This document shows, in pieces, positions 6,791 to 14,408 of a stretch of DNA of 16,585 nt. The position numbers and the translations under genes were made by a program. How positions within the stretch are numbered: the stretch's first letter is position 1; every line of letters starts with the position of its first letter. The notes beneath the pieces are model-generated. The model had not been told where the DNA came from, searched no databases, and was given only the letters and a program-made list of their open reading frames with translations. The stretch is from contig JAEWBL010000445.1 of the NCBI GenBank assembly GCA_023391175.1, positions 1 through 16,585 on the forward strand. Reading direction: 5' to 3'. The stretch comes from Pseudomonadota bacterium (GTDB lineage: Bacteria > Pseudomonadota > Alphaproteobacteria > Rhizobiales > Xanthobacteraceae).

Positions 6791-8359
6791 TCAGTCGCGG
6801 AACAGCGCTTCCGCCATGCGGGGAAGCGGATCGAGAATGTGGTGGGGGGGGAACGCCATCAGGTCGAGAATCTGCGTCTGGACGTCCACGCCCGGCGCGA
6901 CTTCGGCGAGGACCAGCCCCTCCGGCGTCACCTCGAATACCGCGCGCTCCGTCACGAGCTTCGCCTTTTGTCCCCGATCGCGAAGGTTCTGCAGCAGCGG
7001 ATAGGTGATCTCGTCGACGTGATCGACGAACTTGCGGACTTTGCCCTCACGACGGATGGCGATGCGTCCGTCGCCCACTTCCGCTACCAGCCCGGCGGTG
7101 GTGAAGGTGCCGGTGAACACGAGCTCGCCCGCGTTATAGGCGATGTCGATGAACCCGCCGGGGCCCGGATTGGCCGCGCCGAAGCGGGACACGTTCACGT
7201 TCCCGGCGCGATCGAACTGGGCAAAGGCCAGGGCCGCCGCCGGGCAGTTGCCGCCATCGATGAAATCGAACTGGGCCGGGCCGTCGATCAGCGCTTCCGG
7301 ATATTTGTTGGCGGAGAATTGCCAACCACTCATCACCACGCCGCCAAACGGGCCGTGCTCCGTCGTGAAGCTGAAGTCGAGGAGGCCGTCGCCCGCAAAG
7401 GCGCCGTCTTCCATCATAACGGTCGGAACGTCGGATGACGCCCCGAAACCGAAGATGGTCACCACGCCCTTCTTCACCTCCATCGCAGCGCGGCGTGCGA
7501 TCACCTTGTCGGCACCGAGGGGCAGACGGTCGGTGGCGCGCCCGTCGAAGATCTGGCGGCCGAGATAGCGGTCGTCATGGCGGATGCCGGTGGTCATCAC
7601 CTGCTCGGGGGCGATCACGATCCGATCCACCAGCTCGCCCGGCACGCGCACCTCATGCACCAGGCGCCCGCGCCGGGGCACCAGCTTGCGCACCTGGGCG
7701 ATCACCGTTCCGCCGCAGGCTTTCACCGCCAGGGCCATGGCGAGGGTCGCGGAGGTGATGGGCTCGTCCTCGAAGCTGAGATTCCCGTGCTCGTCGGCGC
7801 TGGATGCCCGGATGAAGGCGACATCGAGCGGCCAGGTCGGATAAAAAAGGTATTCGCGCCCGTCGATGCTGTGGAGCCGAACCAGATCCTCGCTGGCGCG
7901 TGCCGTATACTTCCCGCCCTGCTGGCGTGGATCGATATAGGAGCCGATGCCGATGGACGTGAGATATCCGGGGCCTCGGCGGCCCACTTCGCGCAGCCAA
8001 TGCATGGTGGCGCCGATGGGCCAGCAATAGGCCTCCACCAGATTTTCGCGAATGAGGCGCATCATCTCGGGCCGCCGGCCGGTCTGCGGATCGACCGAAT
8101 TCAGATAGTTGCCCGAGACCACCCGCTTCATCAGGCCTTCGATGGCCACGTGATCCATGCCCTTGATGCCGAGCGCATCGCCCACACTGACCGGGAAGAA
8201 GAAGGTGAGATCGCGCGGCATCCCGCTGGCGCGGAAGCGTCGGCCCAGGGCCGCCAGGAGGTCGTCGGGCGTGAGCCAGCCGATCACCCCCGCGCTCGCA
8301 ACGCTCTGCCCGGACCCGATCAGCGCGACGGCCTCGTCGGCCGTACAAATCTTGCTCAT
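6791..8359 (-). CDS. Two-domain family I CoA-transferase (YdiF/propionate CoA-transferase type), 522 aa
   Basis: Both CoA-transferase halves are fused in one chain. The second contains FTTEHGPFGG (331-340), in which E334 is in the place of the Glu that forms the glutamyl-CoA thioester in this family. FADEHGN-like (SSADEHGNLSFED) in the first half and GKVRKFVDHVDEITYPL near the C-terminus are also typical. The open frame extends upstream to 8578, but the start at 8359 (MSKICTADEAV) has AGGTG 6 nt before it and avoids the overlap with the MaoC gene, so I chose it. The enzyme moves CoA from a donor acyl-CoA to a free carboxylic acid, giving an entry step for acid catabolism. The acceptor cannot be told from sequence. 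Confidence 0.9.
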   Translation of the reverse strand: MSKICTADEAVALIGSGQSVASAGVIGWLTPDDLLAALGRRFRASGMPRDLTFFFPVSVGDALGIKGMDHVAIEGLMKRVVSGNYLNSVDPQTGRRPEMMRLIRENLVEAYCWPIGATMHWLREVGRRGPGYLTSIGIGSYIDPRQQGGKYTARASEDLVRLHSIDGREYLFYPTWPLDVAFIRASSADEHGNLSFEDEPITSATLAMALAVKACGGTVIAQVRKLVPRRGRLVHEVRVPGELVDRIVIAPEQVMTTGIRHDDRYLGRQIFDGRATDRLPLGADKVIARRAAMEVKKGVVTIFGFGASSDVPTVMMEDGAFAGDGLLDFSFTTEHGPFGGVVMSGWQFSANKYPEALIDGPAQFDFIDGGNCPAAALAFAQFDRAGNVNVSRFGAANPGPGGFIDIAYNAGELVFTGTFTTAGLVAEVGDGRIAIRREGKVRKFVDHVDEITYPLLQNLRDRGQKAKLVTERAVFEVTPEGLVLAEVAPGVDVQTQILDLMAFPPHHILDPLPRMAEALFRD

Positions 8360-8373
8360 GAACGCACCTGCGG

Positions 8374-8829
8374 TCAGATTTGGAAGTGGATGATGTGGGT
8401 GCACACGCAGACCGTCTCGCCACGCTGGTTGGTCAGCGTCGCATCCGCCCACAGCCGCTTCTTTTCGTCGTCGGCGCGCACGATGCGGTAATGGACGGTC
8501 AGCGTGTCGCCGATGTGCGCCGGCTTGGTGAAGCGCACCCGGTCGTAGCCATAGGAGACGGCGGGGCGGCCCACCCAATCAAGATATTTGGTGACCGCTC
8601 CGGAGACGTAACCCACGAACATGGAACCCTGCGCCACCCGGCCGCCAAGCCCGACACGGCGCGCATATTCCTCGTCTGTGTGATTGGGATGGTTGTCGCC
8701 GCTGATGCCGGCGAAGGCGTAAATGTCGTATTCGGAAAGTGTCCGCGAATACGAGGTCTCGGTTCCGACCAGCGTGGACACGGGCCCCGTGTGATTGATC
8801 CGCGGTGCGGGATACGAATGCTCGGACAT
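8374..8829 (-). CDS. MaoC-like (R)-enoyl-CoA hydratase, 151 aa
   Basis: Single hot-dog domain protein. YDIYAFAGISGDNHPNHTDE (34-53) carries the hydratase motif with D45 and H50 as the catalytic pair. GGRVAQGSMFVGYVSG is the helix that follows, and YDRVRFTKPAHIGDTLTV is the matching strand pair. The family adds water to trans-2-enoyl-CoA, giving (R)-3-hydroxyacyl-CoA, and some members act on mesaconyl-CoA-like substrates. AGAGGA lies 5-8 nt before ATG 8829. The stop is 14 bp before the CoA-transferase start, so translation is probably coupled. In this operon it is the natural partner of the acyl-CoA dehydrogenase at 4404. Confidence 0.9.
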   Translation of the reverse strand: MSEHSYPAPRINHTGPVSTLVGTETSYSRTLSEYDIYAFAGISGDNHPNHTDEEYARRVGLGGRVAQGSMFVGYVSGAVTKYLDWVGRPAVSYGYDRVRFTKPAHIGDTLTVHYRIVRADDEKKRLWADATLTNQRGETVCVCTHIIHFQI

Positions 8830-8915
8830 GGGTTTCCTCTCGCCGTCCAGACGTTTTTGTTCTGACTATTATTGGTTCCCCTGGCTTAACTCGGTCCCGT
8901 TTCGGAGCGGTGCCG

Positions 8916-10025
8916 TCACACCCGCTCCGGCACGAGCGTGCCTTCGAGCGCCAGAAGCGCTTCCAGCAGAAAATAGTCGCCCCAGATCAGCTCGTGCTTG
9001 GTCGCGACACCGTTGCGCTTGTCGAAGCATCCCGCGGTGAGAATGCCGGCCTGGCGCGTGTCGTCGGGCGCGGTCGGCGTGAGATAGCCGGCGACCAGTG
9101 CATCGATCGACCGCGCCGCCGCCGCGGCGTAGCGCGCGCGATGCACGGGAATAAGGGCCGCCAGCTTCAGAAGCGCCGCTGCGGCGATGGCGGTCGCCGA
9201 GGTGTCGCGCGGGGCCTCGGGAATGGCGGGGTCGTCGAAATCCCAAAAGGCCACGCCGTCGTCGGGCAAATGCGCGAGCCACCAGTCGGCGATGCGGATC
9301 GCATCCGCCTGCACCGCTGTCTCGCCGCGGGCCAGCGCCTGGGCGAGGCCGATCATCGCCCAGGCCTGCGCCCGGCCCCAGGTGCTGTCGGCGTGAATGC
9401 CCTTGTGCGTATAGCGGCGCACCAGCGCGCCATCGCGGGGATCGAACGTCGCGGACTGGCCGACCGAGGAATCGTCCCGCACGCACAAGGCGATGTGGCG
9501 CAGAAGATGGTTTCGCCCGATCGCGGCCGCCTCCGGCCCGTGGGCGTAGAGCAGGGCGATGGTGCCTGGAAGCGCATCGATATTGGCCTCGTTCAAGCCA
9601 ACGTCCGAGGCTTCCTCCGCCTCTGTCCCAAGGGGGATGAGCCGCGCCTCGGGATTGTACATGCGCACGAGGCCTGCGGTCCCTTCCGCGGCCAGATCCC
9701 GCGCCACGTGGTCATCCAGCAGGACCTCGCCGATCCCCGCGCCGTACCAGAACAGAAAGCCCTTGAAGACCGAGTTGGAGCCGGCCCGCGGGCGCAGCCG
9801 GGCGGCCCAGGCGTGCGCTTCGTCCCTGTAGCTCTGCCGGCCCGTCTTGAGCGCGGCCAGCCACAGCATGCCTACCCAGAAGCCCCCGGTCCAATTGCCC
9901 GCCGGGCTGCGGACCCATTCGCCGTGCGCCGGATCGCAATAGTGCGGGAACCCATGCCCCGATTGTGCCAACGTGGTATCGACGCGCGTCAGTAGACGCG
10001 CGATCGCGTCGTCTCGATTGCTCAT
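8916..10025 (-). CDS. GH88/GH105-like (unsaturated glucuronyl hydrolase-type) protein, 369 aa
   Basis: An (alpha/alpha)6-barrel fold is suggested by spaced motifs: GNWTGGFWVGMLWLA (43-57), FKGFLFWYGAG, NEANIDALPG (145-154), DSTWGRAQAWAMIGLAQA (213-230), PRDTSATAIAAAAL and HELIWGDYFLLEALL. These are hallmarks of GH88/GH105 hydrolases, which remove unsaturated uronic acid from oligosaccharides by hydrating the enol ether. D150 is in the position of the essential acid. The usual HD(L/I)GF motif carrying a second Asp is replaced by SVFKGF (86-91), so the activity may differ. There is no signal peptide, so it is cytoplasmic. AGAGGAAG precedes ATG 10025. It is the first gene of the operon, 86 bp before the MaoC gene, and is divergent from the LysR gene. 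Confidence 0.75.
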   Translation of the reverse strand: MSNRDDAIARLLTRVDTTLAQSGHGFPHYCDPAHGEWVRSPAGNWTGGFWVGMLWLAALKTGRQSYRDEAHAWAARLRPRAGSNSVFKGFLFWYGAGIGEVLLDDHVARDLAAEGTAGLVRMYNPEARLIPLGTEAEEASDVGLNEANIDALPGTIALLYAHGPEAAAIGRNHLLRHIALCVRDDSSVGQSATFDPRDGALVRRYTHKGIHADSTWGRAQAWAMIGLAQALARGETAVQADAIRIADWWLAHLPDDGVAFWDFDDPAIPEAPRDTSATAIAAAALLKLAALIPVHRARYAAAAARSIDALVAGYLTPTAPDDTRQAGILTAGCFDKRNGVATKHELIWGDYFLLEALLALEGTLVPERV

Positions 10026-10108
10026 GCGGCGCTTCCTCTTCCCGTTGCGGCGCGGTCCGGGGCGAATGCTTCATTCGACTGACCGGCGGCACCTTTATCT
10101 TGAAAATG

Positions 10109-10138
10109 AGAATAGGGAGCTCTTGAAGAGTGGGTCAA
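10109..10138 (-). promoter_or_regulatory. Candidate sigma70 promoter for the GH88-MaoC-CoA-transferase operon
   Basis: On the - strand a -35 TTGACC (10133-10138) and a -10 TATTCT (10109-10114) are separated by 18 bp. They lead to a leader of about 80 nt before the ATG at 10025. The match is fair, and the site contains a palindrome in its spacer. Confidence 0.45.
10120..10130. promoter_or_regulatory. 11-bp palindrome within the operon promoter spacer
   Basis: CTCTT-G-AAGAG is a perfect inverted repeat centred at 10125, between the proposed -35 and -10 of the leftward promoter. A protein bound here would interfere directly with RNA polymerase. It is not a T-N11-A site, so it may bind LysR with another geometry or a different regulator. 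Confidence 0.35.
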
Positions 10139-10160
10139 ATATATAATAAGTTCGTCATTC

Positions 10161-10175
10161 ATATCGAATGGATAT
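10161..10175. promoter_or_regulatory. LysR-type T-N11-A box overlapping the LysR gene start
   Basis: ATATC-GAATG-GATAT is a perfect 5-bp inverted repeat with a 5-bp spacer, and it contains T-N11-A (T10162, A10174), the usual LysR-type core. It ends 3 bp before the LysR start codon and lies about 23 bp upstream of the leftward -35. It could therefore serve both autoregulation and operon control. A perfect -10-like TATAAT (10142-10147) precedes it on the + strand, without a clear -35. Confidence 0.5.
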
Positions 10176-10178
10176 AAG

Positions 10179-11072
10179 ATGGATCTCCGCCACCTGCGCT
10201 ATTTCGTTGCCGTCGCGGAAGAGTTGAGCTTCACGCGGGCCGCGGAGCGGCTGCGCATCGCCCAGCCGCCGCTCAGCCAGCAGATCCGCCAGCTAGAGGA
10301 GGAACTCGGCGTCGCCCTGCTGTTCCGCACGCGGCGCCACGTGGAGCTGACGGAAAGCGGCCGCATCTATCTCAGGCATGCGCGGCAGATCCTGCGGTCC
10401 GTCGAGACCGCCGCCGTGGATGCCCAGCGCGCCCAGCGGGGCGAGATCGGGGAGCTCGCCGTGGGCTTCTTCGAACATACGTCCTACACCATCCTGCCGC
10501 CGATTTTACGCGCCTATCGCGAGAGATACCCAGAGGTGAATGTGCAAATGAGGTGGTTCCCCGTGGTGGCTCAGGTCGACGCCCTTCTTCGCGGCGACGT
10601 CGATATTTCCTTTACCCGCCCGGTCTTCGGGTCTGCCGAAATAAAGAGACAAATACTGCTAAGCGAGCCGTTTGTTATTGCGGTTCAGGCTGATCATCCC
10701 TTCGCAAGGGAGGCGAGTATTCCCATCACAGCGTGCGCCAAGGAAAACATTATCGGCTATAGCCAGAAATCCGCACCGGATTTTCACGCGATGATCACCG
10801 GCATGTGCGCGGCGGCCGGATTTGTGCCGCGTATCGCAACGGAAGTGGCGCAGGTCTACACCGCGTTGGGGCTGGTCAGTTCCGGAGCCGGAATTGCATT
10901 CGTCCCGGCATCCGTGCGTCGGGTTCAGGTCGAACAGGTGGTCTACAGGCCCCTGGTTGATGCCGCGCCGGCCGTTCAGGTCCTATTGGCTTGGATAGAG
11001 CAACAACCATCGTCTCTGATGGCGGCATTTATTGAAACGGCGCAGGCAGTAGTCGAGCGCGTCAATCAGTGA
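10179..11072 (+). CDS. LysR-family transcriptional regulator, 297 aa
   Basis: MDLRHLRYFVAVAEELSFTR begins a classic LysR winged helix-turn-helix (residues 1-60, with AERLRIAQPPLSQQIRQLEEE as recognition region). The effector-binding domain follows from about residue 90 (GELAVGFFEHTSYTILPP), in the style of the CatM/BenM/CbnR group that sense aromatic or short organic acids. The start is fixed by this family N-terminus; only a weak GGAT precedes it. The gene is divergent from the GH88-led operon with 153 bp between start codons. That arrangement usually means control of the neighbouring operon by an intermediate of its pathway. The codon style becomes more AT-rich in the second half of the gene. 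Confidence 0.93.
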   Translation: MDLRHLRYFVAVAEELSFTRAAERLRIAQPPLSQQIRQLEEELGVALLFRTRRHVELTESGRIYLRHARQILRSVETAAVDAQRAQRGEIGELAVGFFEHTSYTILPPILRAYRERYPEVNVQMRWFPVVAQVDALLRGDVDISFTRPVFGSAEIKRQILLSEPFVIAVQADHPFAREASIPITACAKENIIGYSQKSAPDFHAMITGMCAAAGFVPRIATEVAQVYTALGLVSSGAGIAFVPASVRRVQVEQVVYRPLVDAAPAVQVLLAWIEQQPSSLMAAFIETAQAVVERVNQ

Positions 11073-11082
11073 TATTCCGCTC

Positions 11083-11109
11083 AGCCCGGGTCTGGAAAAA
11101 TCCCGGGTT
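11083..11109. terminator. Weak stem-loop between convergent genes
   Basis: AGCCCGGG (11083-11090) pairs with CCCGGGTT (11102-11109) around an 11-nt loop. It sits in the 35-bp gap between the LysR stop and the amidohydrolase stop, and overlaps the latter. There is no clear U-tract on either side, so intrinsic termination is uncertain. Confidence 0.4.
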
Positions 11110-12760
11110 ATGAAACGCTCATTTTGACGGTGCGTCCAAGCGACATGACATAGTCCACTTTGATCGACCGCAGCTCATCCACGCCCACTGTGAACGGATC
11201 ACGATCGAGAGCGATAATGTCGGCATATTTTCCCGGCGCCAAGGAGCCGCGCACGTCGTCCTCGCCCATGGTCAGGGCGGCATCCAGCGTGTGCATGCGC
11301 AGCGCCTCGTCCAGCGTCACCGCTTCGTGGGGGTCGATGAACTTGCCGGAATAGGTCTGACGCTTCATGCAGTTCCAGATGGAAAAGAAGGGGTTGGTGG
11401 CCTCGCGCTCGGAGCCGATCCACACGTCCGAGCTGCCCGACAGCCGCCAGCCCTGATCGAGAAGGGTGCGGAACGGGAAGCGCCCGCGGGTGCCGTAGTC
11501 GCCGAGATAATCCTCGAAATACTCGCCGAAGGTGTAGATGAACACCGGCTGAGGCACTGGCAGCACGCCGGCCTGCGCCCACAAATCCGCAGTGCGGGTG
11601 CGCGGCATGAGGTTGCCCGCATGCTCGATGCGCATCCGGGTGCGGCCGGAAACAGCACCGCCCATCTTCACCACCGTCTCGCTGAGCCAGTCCTGGGCGC
11701 GGTCGCCATTGGCGTGCACGGAGAGTTGCAGACCCTTTTCCTGGGTGAGCCGGTAGGCCCGGCGAAAGAAGTATTTCTGGAAGGCGATGGAGCCGGAAAA
11801 CCCGGGATGCCCCACATAGCAGCAGTTCACCGCCGCGCTGCGGGCGGAGAAGCCGCCGTCCGAGAACAGCTTGATGCCCTGCACCCGAAGCTGGCGCTCG
11901 GACGCAGAGAGCTGGAAATGCTCCTGCCAGTTCACCGCCTTGTCGAGCTCCAGCGTGCCCGGTGCCCACAGATAGAGACGCAGGGAGAGCGGCAGGCGGC
12001 CGTCGAGGGCGAGGTCGTCCATGCACTGGATGCCGAGCACGGTTTCGGAGATCTCGCCGATGGTGGTGACGCCGTAGCGGGTGAAGTTGGAGTGGATGCC
12101 GTCCTCGATGGCCTTTCCGAGGGTTTCGTGGGTGAGGCCGGGCAGGGGCAGGATGCTGTCCATCTCCTTCACCACGCCGGTGGGATTGCCGTCGGCGTCG
12201 CGCTCCACGGCGGGCGGGCCGGTGATGGAGAAGGCGGGCGCTACATAATTCCTGTCGATGCCCGCGACCTCCAGCGCCTTGGTGTTGAGCACCGTGATAT
12301 GCCCGCCGGCCCGCAGCGCCACCGGACGATCCCGGCTCACCCGGTCCAGTTCCTCCCGGCTCGGCAGGCGGCCATCCTTCAGCTTGCGATCGAAGAACAG
12401 GTTGGCCTGGCCGACGATCCAGGGGGTGACATCCGCCGGCACCGCCCGGGAGGTGAGGGCGTCGAGCACGTCGGCGATATTGGTGCATTCGGGAGCACGG
12501 CAGTCCACCGTGTTGTGGGCGGTGCGGCACACCACTTCCGCATGGGCGTGCACGTCCACGAAGCCGGGCATGAGGGTGCGCGTGCCGAGATCGATGATGT
12601 CCGCCCCCGAGGCCGCGTGATCAGAGGCCTCGGCGCGGCGGATCAGGCGGATGATGCGATTGCCTTTCACGACCACGCCCTCCCAGTCCGTGGCGGCGCC
12701 TGGCTGCATGGTGAGAACCCGCCCTCCGAGGAGGACGGTTTCGCGCGAGGAAATGGACAT
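11108..12760 (-). CDS. YtcJ-like amidohydrolase (amidohydrolase_3 family), 550 aa
   Basis: Metal-dependent hydrolase with an outer composite beta-domain and a TIM barrel. FVDVHAHAEV gives the HxH metal pair (H71, H73). GIKLFSDGG holds K297, a possible carbamylated lysine. SVHANGDRA (H349), MRIEHAG (H380) and SGSSDVW (D445) complete the usual ligand set. The C-terminal GSLAPGKYADIIALDRDP is typical. Relatives include N-substituted formamide deformylase and many YtcJ proteins of unknown substrate. AGAGG lies 6 nt before ATG 12760, and the start is 60 bp after the binding-protein stop, so it ends the liv-type operon. It probably cleaves an amide or cyclic amide brought in by that importer; the substrate is not known. 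Confidence 0.88.
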   Translation of the reverse strand: MSISSRETVLLGGRVLTMQPGAATDWEGVVVKGNRIIRLIRRAEASDHAASGADIIDLGTRTLMPGFVDVHAHAEVVCRTAHNTVDCRAPECTNIADVLDALTSRAVPADVTPWIVGQANLFFDRKLKDGRLPSREELDRVSRDRPVALRAGGHITVLNTKALEVAGIDRNYVAPAFSITGPPAVERDADGNPTGVVKEMDSILPLPGLTHETLGKAIEDGIHSNFTRYGVTTIGEISETVLGIQCMDDLALDGRLPLSLRLYLWAPGTLELDKAVNWQEHFQLSASERQLRVQGIKLFSDGGFSARSAAVNCCYVGHPGFSGSIAFQKYFFRRAYRLTQEKGLQLSVHANGDRAQDWLSETVVKMGGAVSGRTRMRIEHAGNLMPRTRTADLWAQAGVLPVPQPVFIYTFGEYFEDYLGDYGTRGRFPFRTLLDQGWRLSGSSDVWIGSEREATNPFFSIWNCMKRQTYSGKFIDPHEAVTLDEALRMHTLDAALTMGEDDVRGSLAPGKYADIIALDRDPFTVGVDELRSIKVDYVMSLGRTVKMSVS

Positions 12761-12820
12761 GGGGGGCCTCTGGATCGGGATAGGGCGCGCCGCCGACCAG
12801 GGCGACGGCGCGCCGGAGTG

Positions 12821-14062
12821 TCACTTCTTGACGAGGGGGCAGCGGGACTGGGACAGGGGTAGGAATGCCTGGTCGCCGGGGATGGTGGCGATGAGCTTGT
12901 AATAATCCCAAGGATACTTCGAATCTTCCGGCTTCTTCACCTCGAACAGATAGAGGTCGCGGATCATGCGGCCGTCCTCGCGGATGCGACCATTCTTCAC
13001 GAAGAAGTCGTTGATGGGCGTTTCCTTCATCTTGGCCATGACAGCCGACGCTTCGTCGGTGCCGGCGGCCTCGATGGCCTTCAGATAATGCATGGTGGTG
13101 GAATAGACCCCCGCCTGAGACATGTTGGGCATCTTCTGCATCTTCTCGAAATAGCGCTTCGAGAAGGCGCGGGTCTCCGCGTTCATGTCCCAGTAGAAGG
13201 CGGTGGTGAGCAGCATGCCCTGCGCCGCCTTCAAGCCCAGCGCGTTGATCTCGTTGATGTAGACCAGGAGCCCCACCAGCTTCTGCCCGTTCTGCCCCAT
13301 GCCGAACTCGGCGGCCTGCTTGATGGCGTTGGCTGTGTCCGCGCCCGCCGTGGCAAACGCGATCACGTCGGCGCCGGACGTCTGCGCCTGCAGCAGGAAC
13401 GAGGAATAATCGAGGGCGTTGATGGGCACGCGCACCGCACCCAGAACCTTCCCGCCGCTAGCCTTCACCGTATTGGCGGCGTCCCGCTCGAATTCGTGTC
13501 CGAAGGCGTAGTCGACGGTCACGAAATACCAGTTCTTGCCGCCCCGCTCTACCACCGCTTTGGCGGTGGAATTTGCCAGAGCGTATGTGTCATAGACGTA
13601 GTGGACGGTATTGGCGTTGCAGCTCTCGTTGGTGAAGCGCGGCGATCCCGAGATATTGATGACCAGAATCTTGTTCTTTTGCTTGGCGATCTCGCTGACC
13701 GCGAGGCCGGCAGAGGACATGTTGCTGTCCACGATGGCGTCGACGCCTTCCGTGTCGAACCATTCGCGCGCCTTGGCGACGGCGATGTCCACCTTGTTCT
13801 GCATGTCGGTGAACACCACCTCGACCGGTTTGCCGAGCACCTTGCCGCCAAAATCCGCCACCGCCATCCGGGCAGCGGTGACGGAGCCGAGGCCGGCCAC
13901 CTCGGAATAGTTGCCGGACATGTCCATCAGCAGGCCGATCTTGACCTTGTCATCCGAGACGGCACCGGGCGCGGCGGTCTTGTCCTTGCTCTGCGCCACC
14001 GCCGGGGCCGCTGCGCACAGGAGGCTGGCGGCGAGTGCCAAACCTTTCAGCATCGTGGTCAT
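12821..14062 (-). CDS. Periplasmic branched-chain-amino-acid-type binding protein (Peripla_BP_6), 413 aa
   Basis: Solute-binding component of a HAAT-family ABC importer. A Sec signal peptide covers residues 1-23 (MTTMLKG, hydrophobic LALAASLLCAAAP, cut after AVA before QSKDK). The mature domain opens with VKIGLLMDMSGNYSEVAG and contains SNMSSAGLAVSEIAKQKN and WYFVTVDYAFGHEFE, as in LivK-like proteins that bind amino acids, amides or aromatic acids. GGGG lies 8 nt before the ATG. It follows the DUF3303 gene by 30 bp and precedes the amidohydrolase by 60 bp. The protein is of normal length and looks functional, unlike the two ATPases of the same operon. The ligand is unknown. Confidence 0.92.
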   Translation of the reverse strand: MTTMLKGLALAASLLCAAAPAVAQSKDKTAAPGAVSDDKVKIGLLMDMSGNYSEVAGLGSVTAARMAVADFGGKVLGKPVEVVFTDMQNKVDIAVAKAREWFDTEGVDAIVDSNMSSAGLAVSEIAKQKNKILVINISGSPRFTNESCNANTVHYVYDTYALANSTAKAVVERGGKNWYFVTVDYAFGHEFERDAANTVKASGGKVLGAVRVPINALDYSSFLLQAQTSGADVIAFATAGADTANAIKQAAEFGMGQNGQKLVGLLVYINEINALGLKAAQGMLLTTAFYWDMNAETRAFSKRYFEKMQKMPNMSQAGVYSTTMHYLKAIEAAGTDEASAVMAKMKETPINDFFVKNGRIREDGRMIRDLYLFEVKKPEDSKYPWDYYKLIATIPGDQAFLPLSQSRCPLVKK

Positions 14063-14092
14063 GGTGAGTTCCCCTCTGGTTATCGTGGGTGT

Positions 14093-14389
14093 TCAGGCGG
14101 CGGCCGAGGCGGGCCCCGGATCGTCGAGAGCGAGCGCAGCGGAAGCCTCGGCGCCGGTTACCACCGGCACCACCTCGAAGCCGCACAGGTCCGCCCAGCG
14201 GGCGACCCAGCGCTGGATCAGGGTCACGTCCTCGCACTCGAACACCTGGAACGAGCGGGTGAGGTCAGCCGTGGCCCACGACGACTTGAAGGTCATGCCC
14301 TCGGGAATGAGCCGCCCCTCCTCGCGCACGCGCCGGTAGACGGCAGCGCCATCCTGGTTGCGGAAGAAGGTGATGATCATGAAGTGCAT
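14093..14389 (-). CDS. DUF3303 family small protein, 98 aa
   Basis: MHFMIITFFRNQDGAAVYRR, then GRLIPEGMTFKSSWA, RSFQVFECEDVTLIQRW and FEVVPVVTGAEASAA match the DUF3303 pattern, a small ferredoxin-like (dimeric alpha-beta barrel-like) domain of unknown function. Members often carry the FQ(V/L)xE and DLxxFEVVPV segments seen here. There is no signal peptide or membrane helix. It starts 19 bp after the livF stop and ends 30 bp before the binding-protein start, so it is clearly part of the operon. The tail AALALDDPGPASAAA looks disordered. A role cannot be assigned; sensing or small-molecule binding are possibilities. M4 is an alternative start. Confidence 0.8.
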   Translation of the reverse strand: MHFMIITFFRNQDGAAVYRRVREEGRLIPEGMTFKSSWATADLTRSFQVFECEDVTLIQRWVARWADLCGFEVVPVVTGAEASAALALDDPGPASAAA

Positions 14390-14408
14390 GGGCTCTGCCT
14401 CGATGGGA

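Noticed and set aside
8360..8578. Upstream start for the CoA-transferase at 8578
   Set aside because: The extra 73 residues lie inside the MaoC gene in another frame and are not family-like; AGGTG precedes ATG 8359.
8805..9995. 396-codon open frame on the + strand opposite the GH88-like gene
   Set aside because: No motifs; the - strand frame has clear GH88/GH105 signatures and a ribosome site.
10100..10128. TTGAAA (10100) and TTGAAG (10123) as -35 elements for the LysR promoter
   Set aside because: Spacing to the TATAAT at 10142 is 36 and 13 bp, neither acceptable for sigma70.
11291..12862. 523-codon open frame on the + strand opposite the amidohydrolase
   Set aside because: No family motifs, and a His/Gly/Ala-rich composition typical of antisense frames. 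The opposite strand encodes a complete amidohydrolase with all metal ligands.
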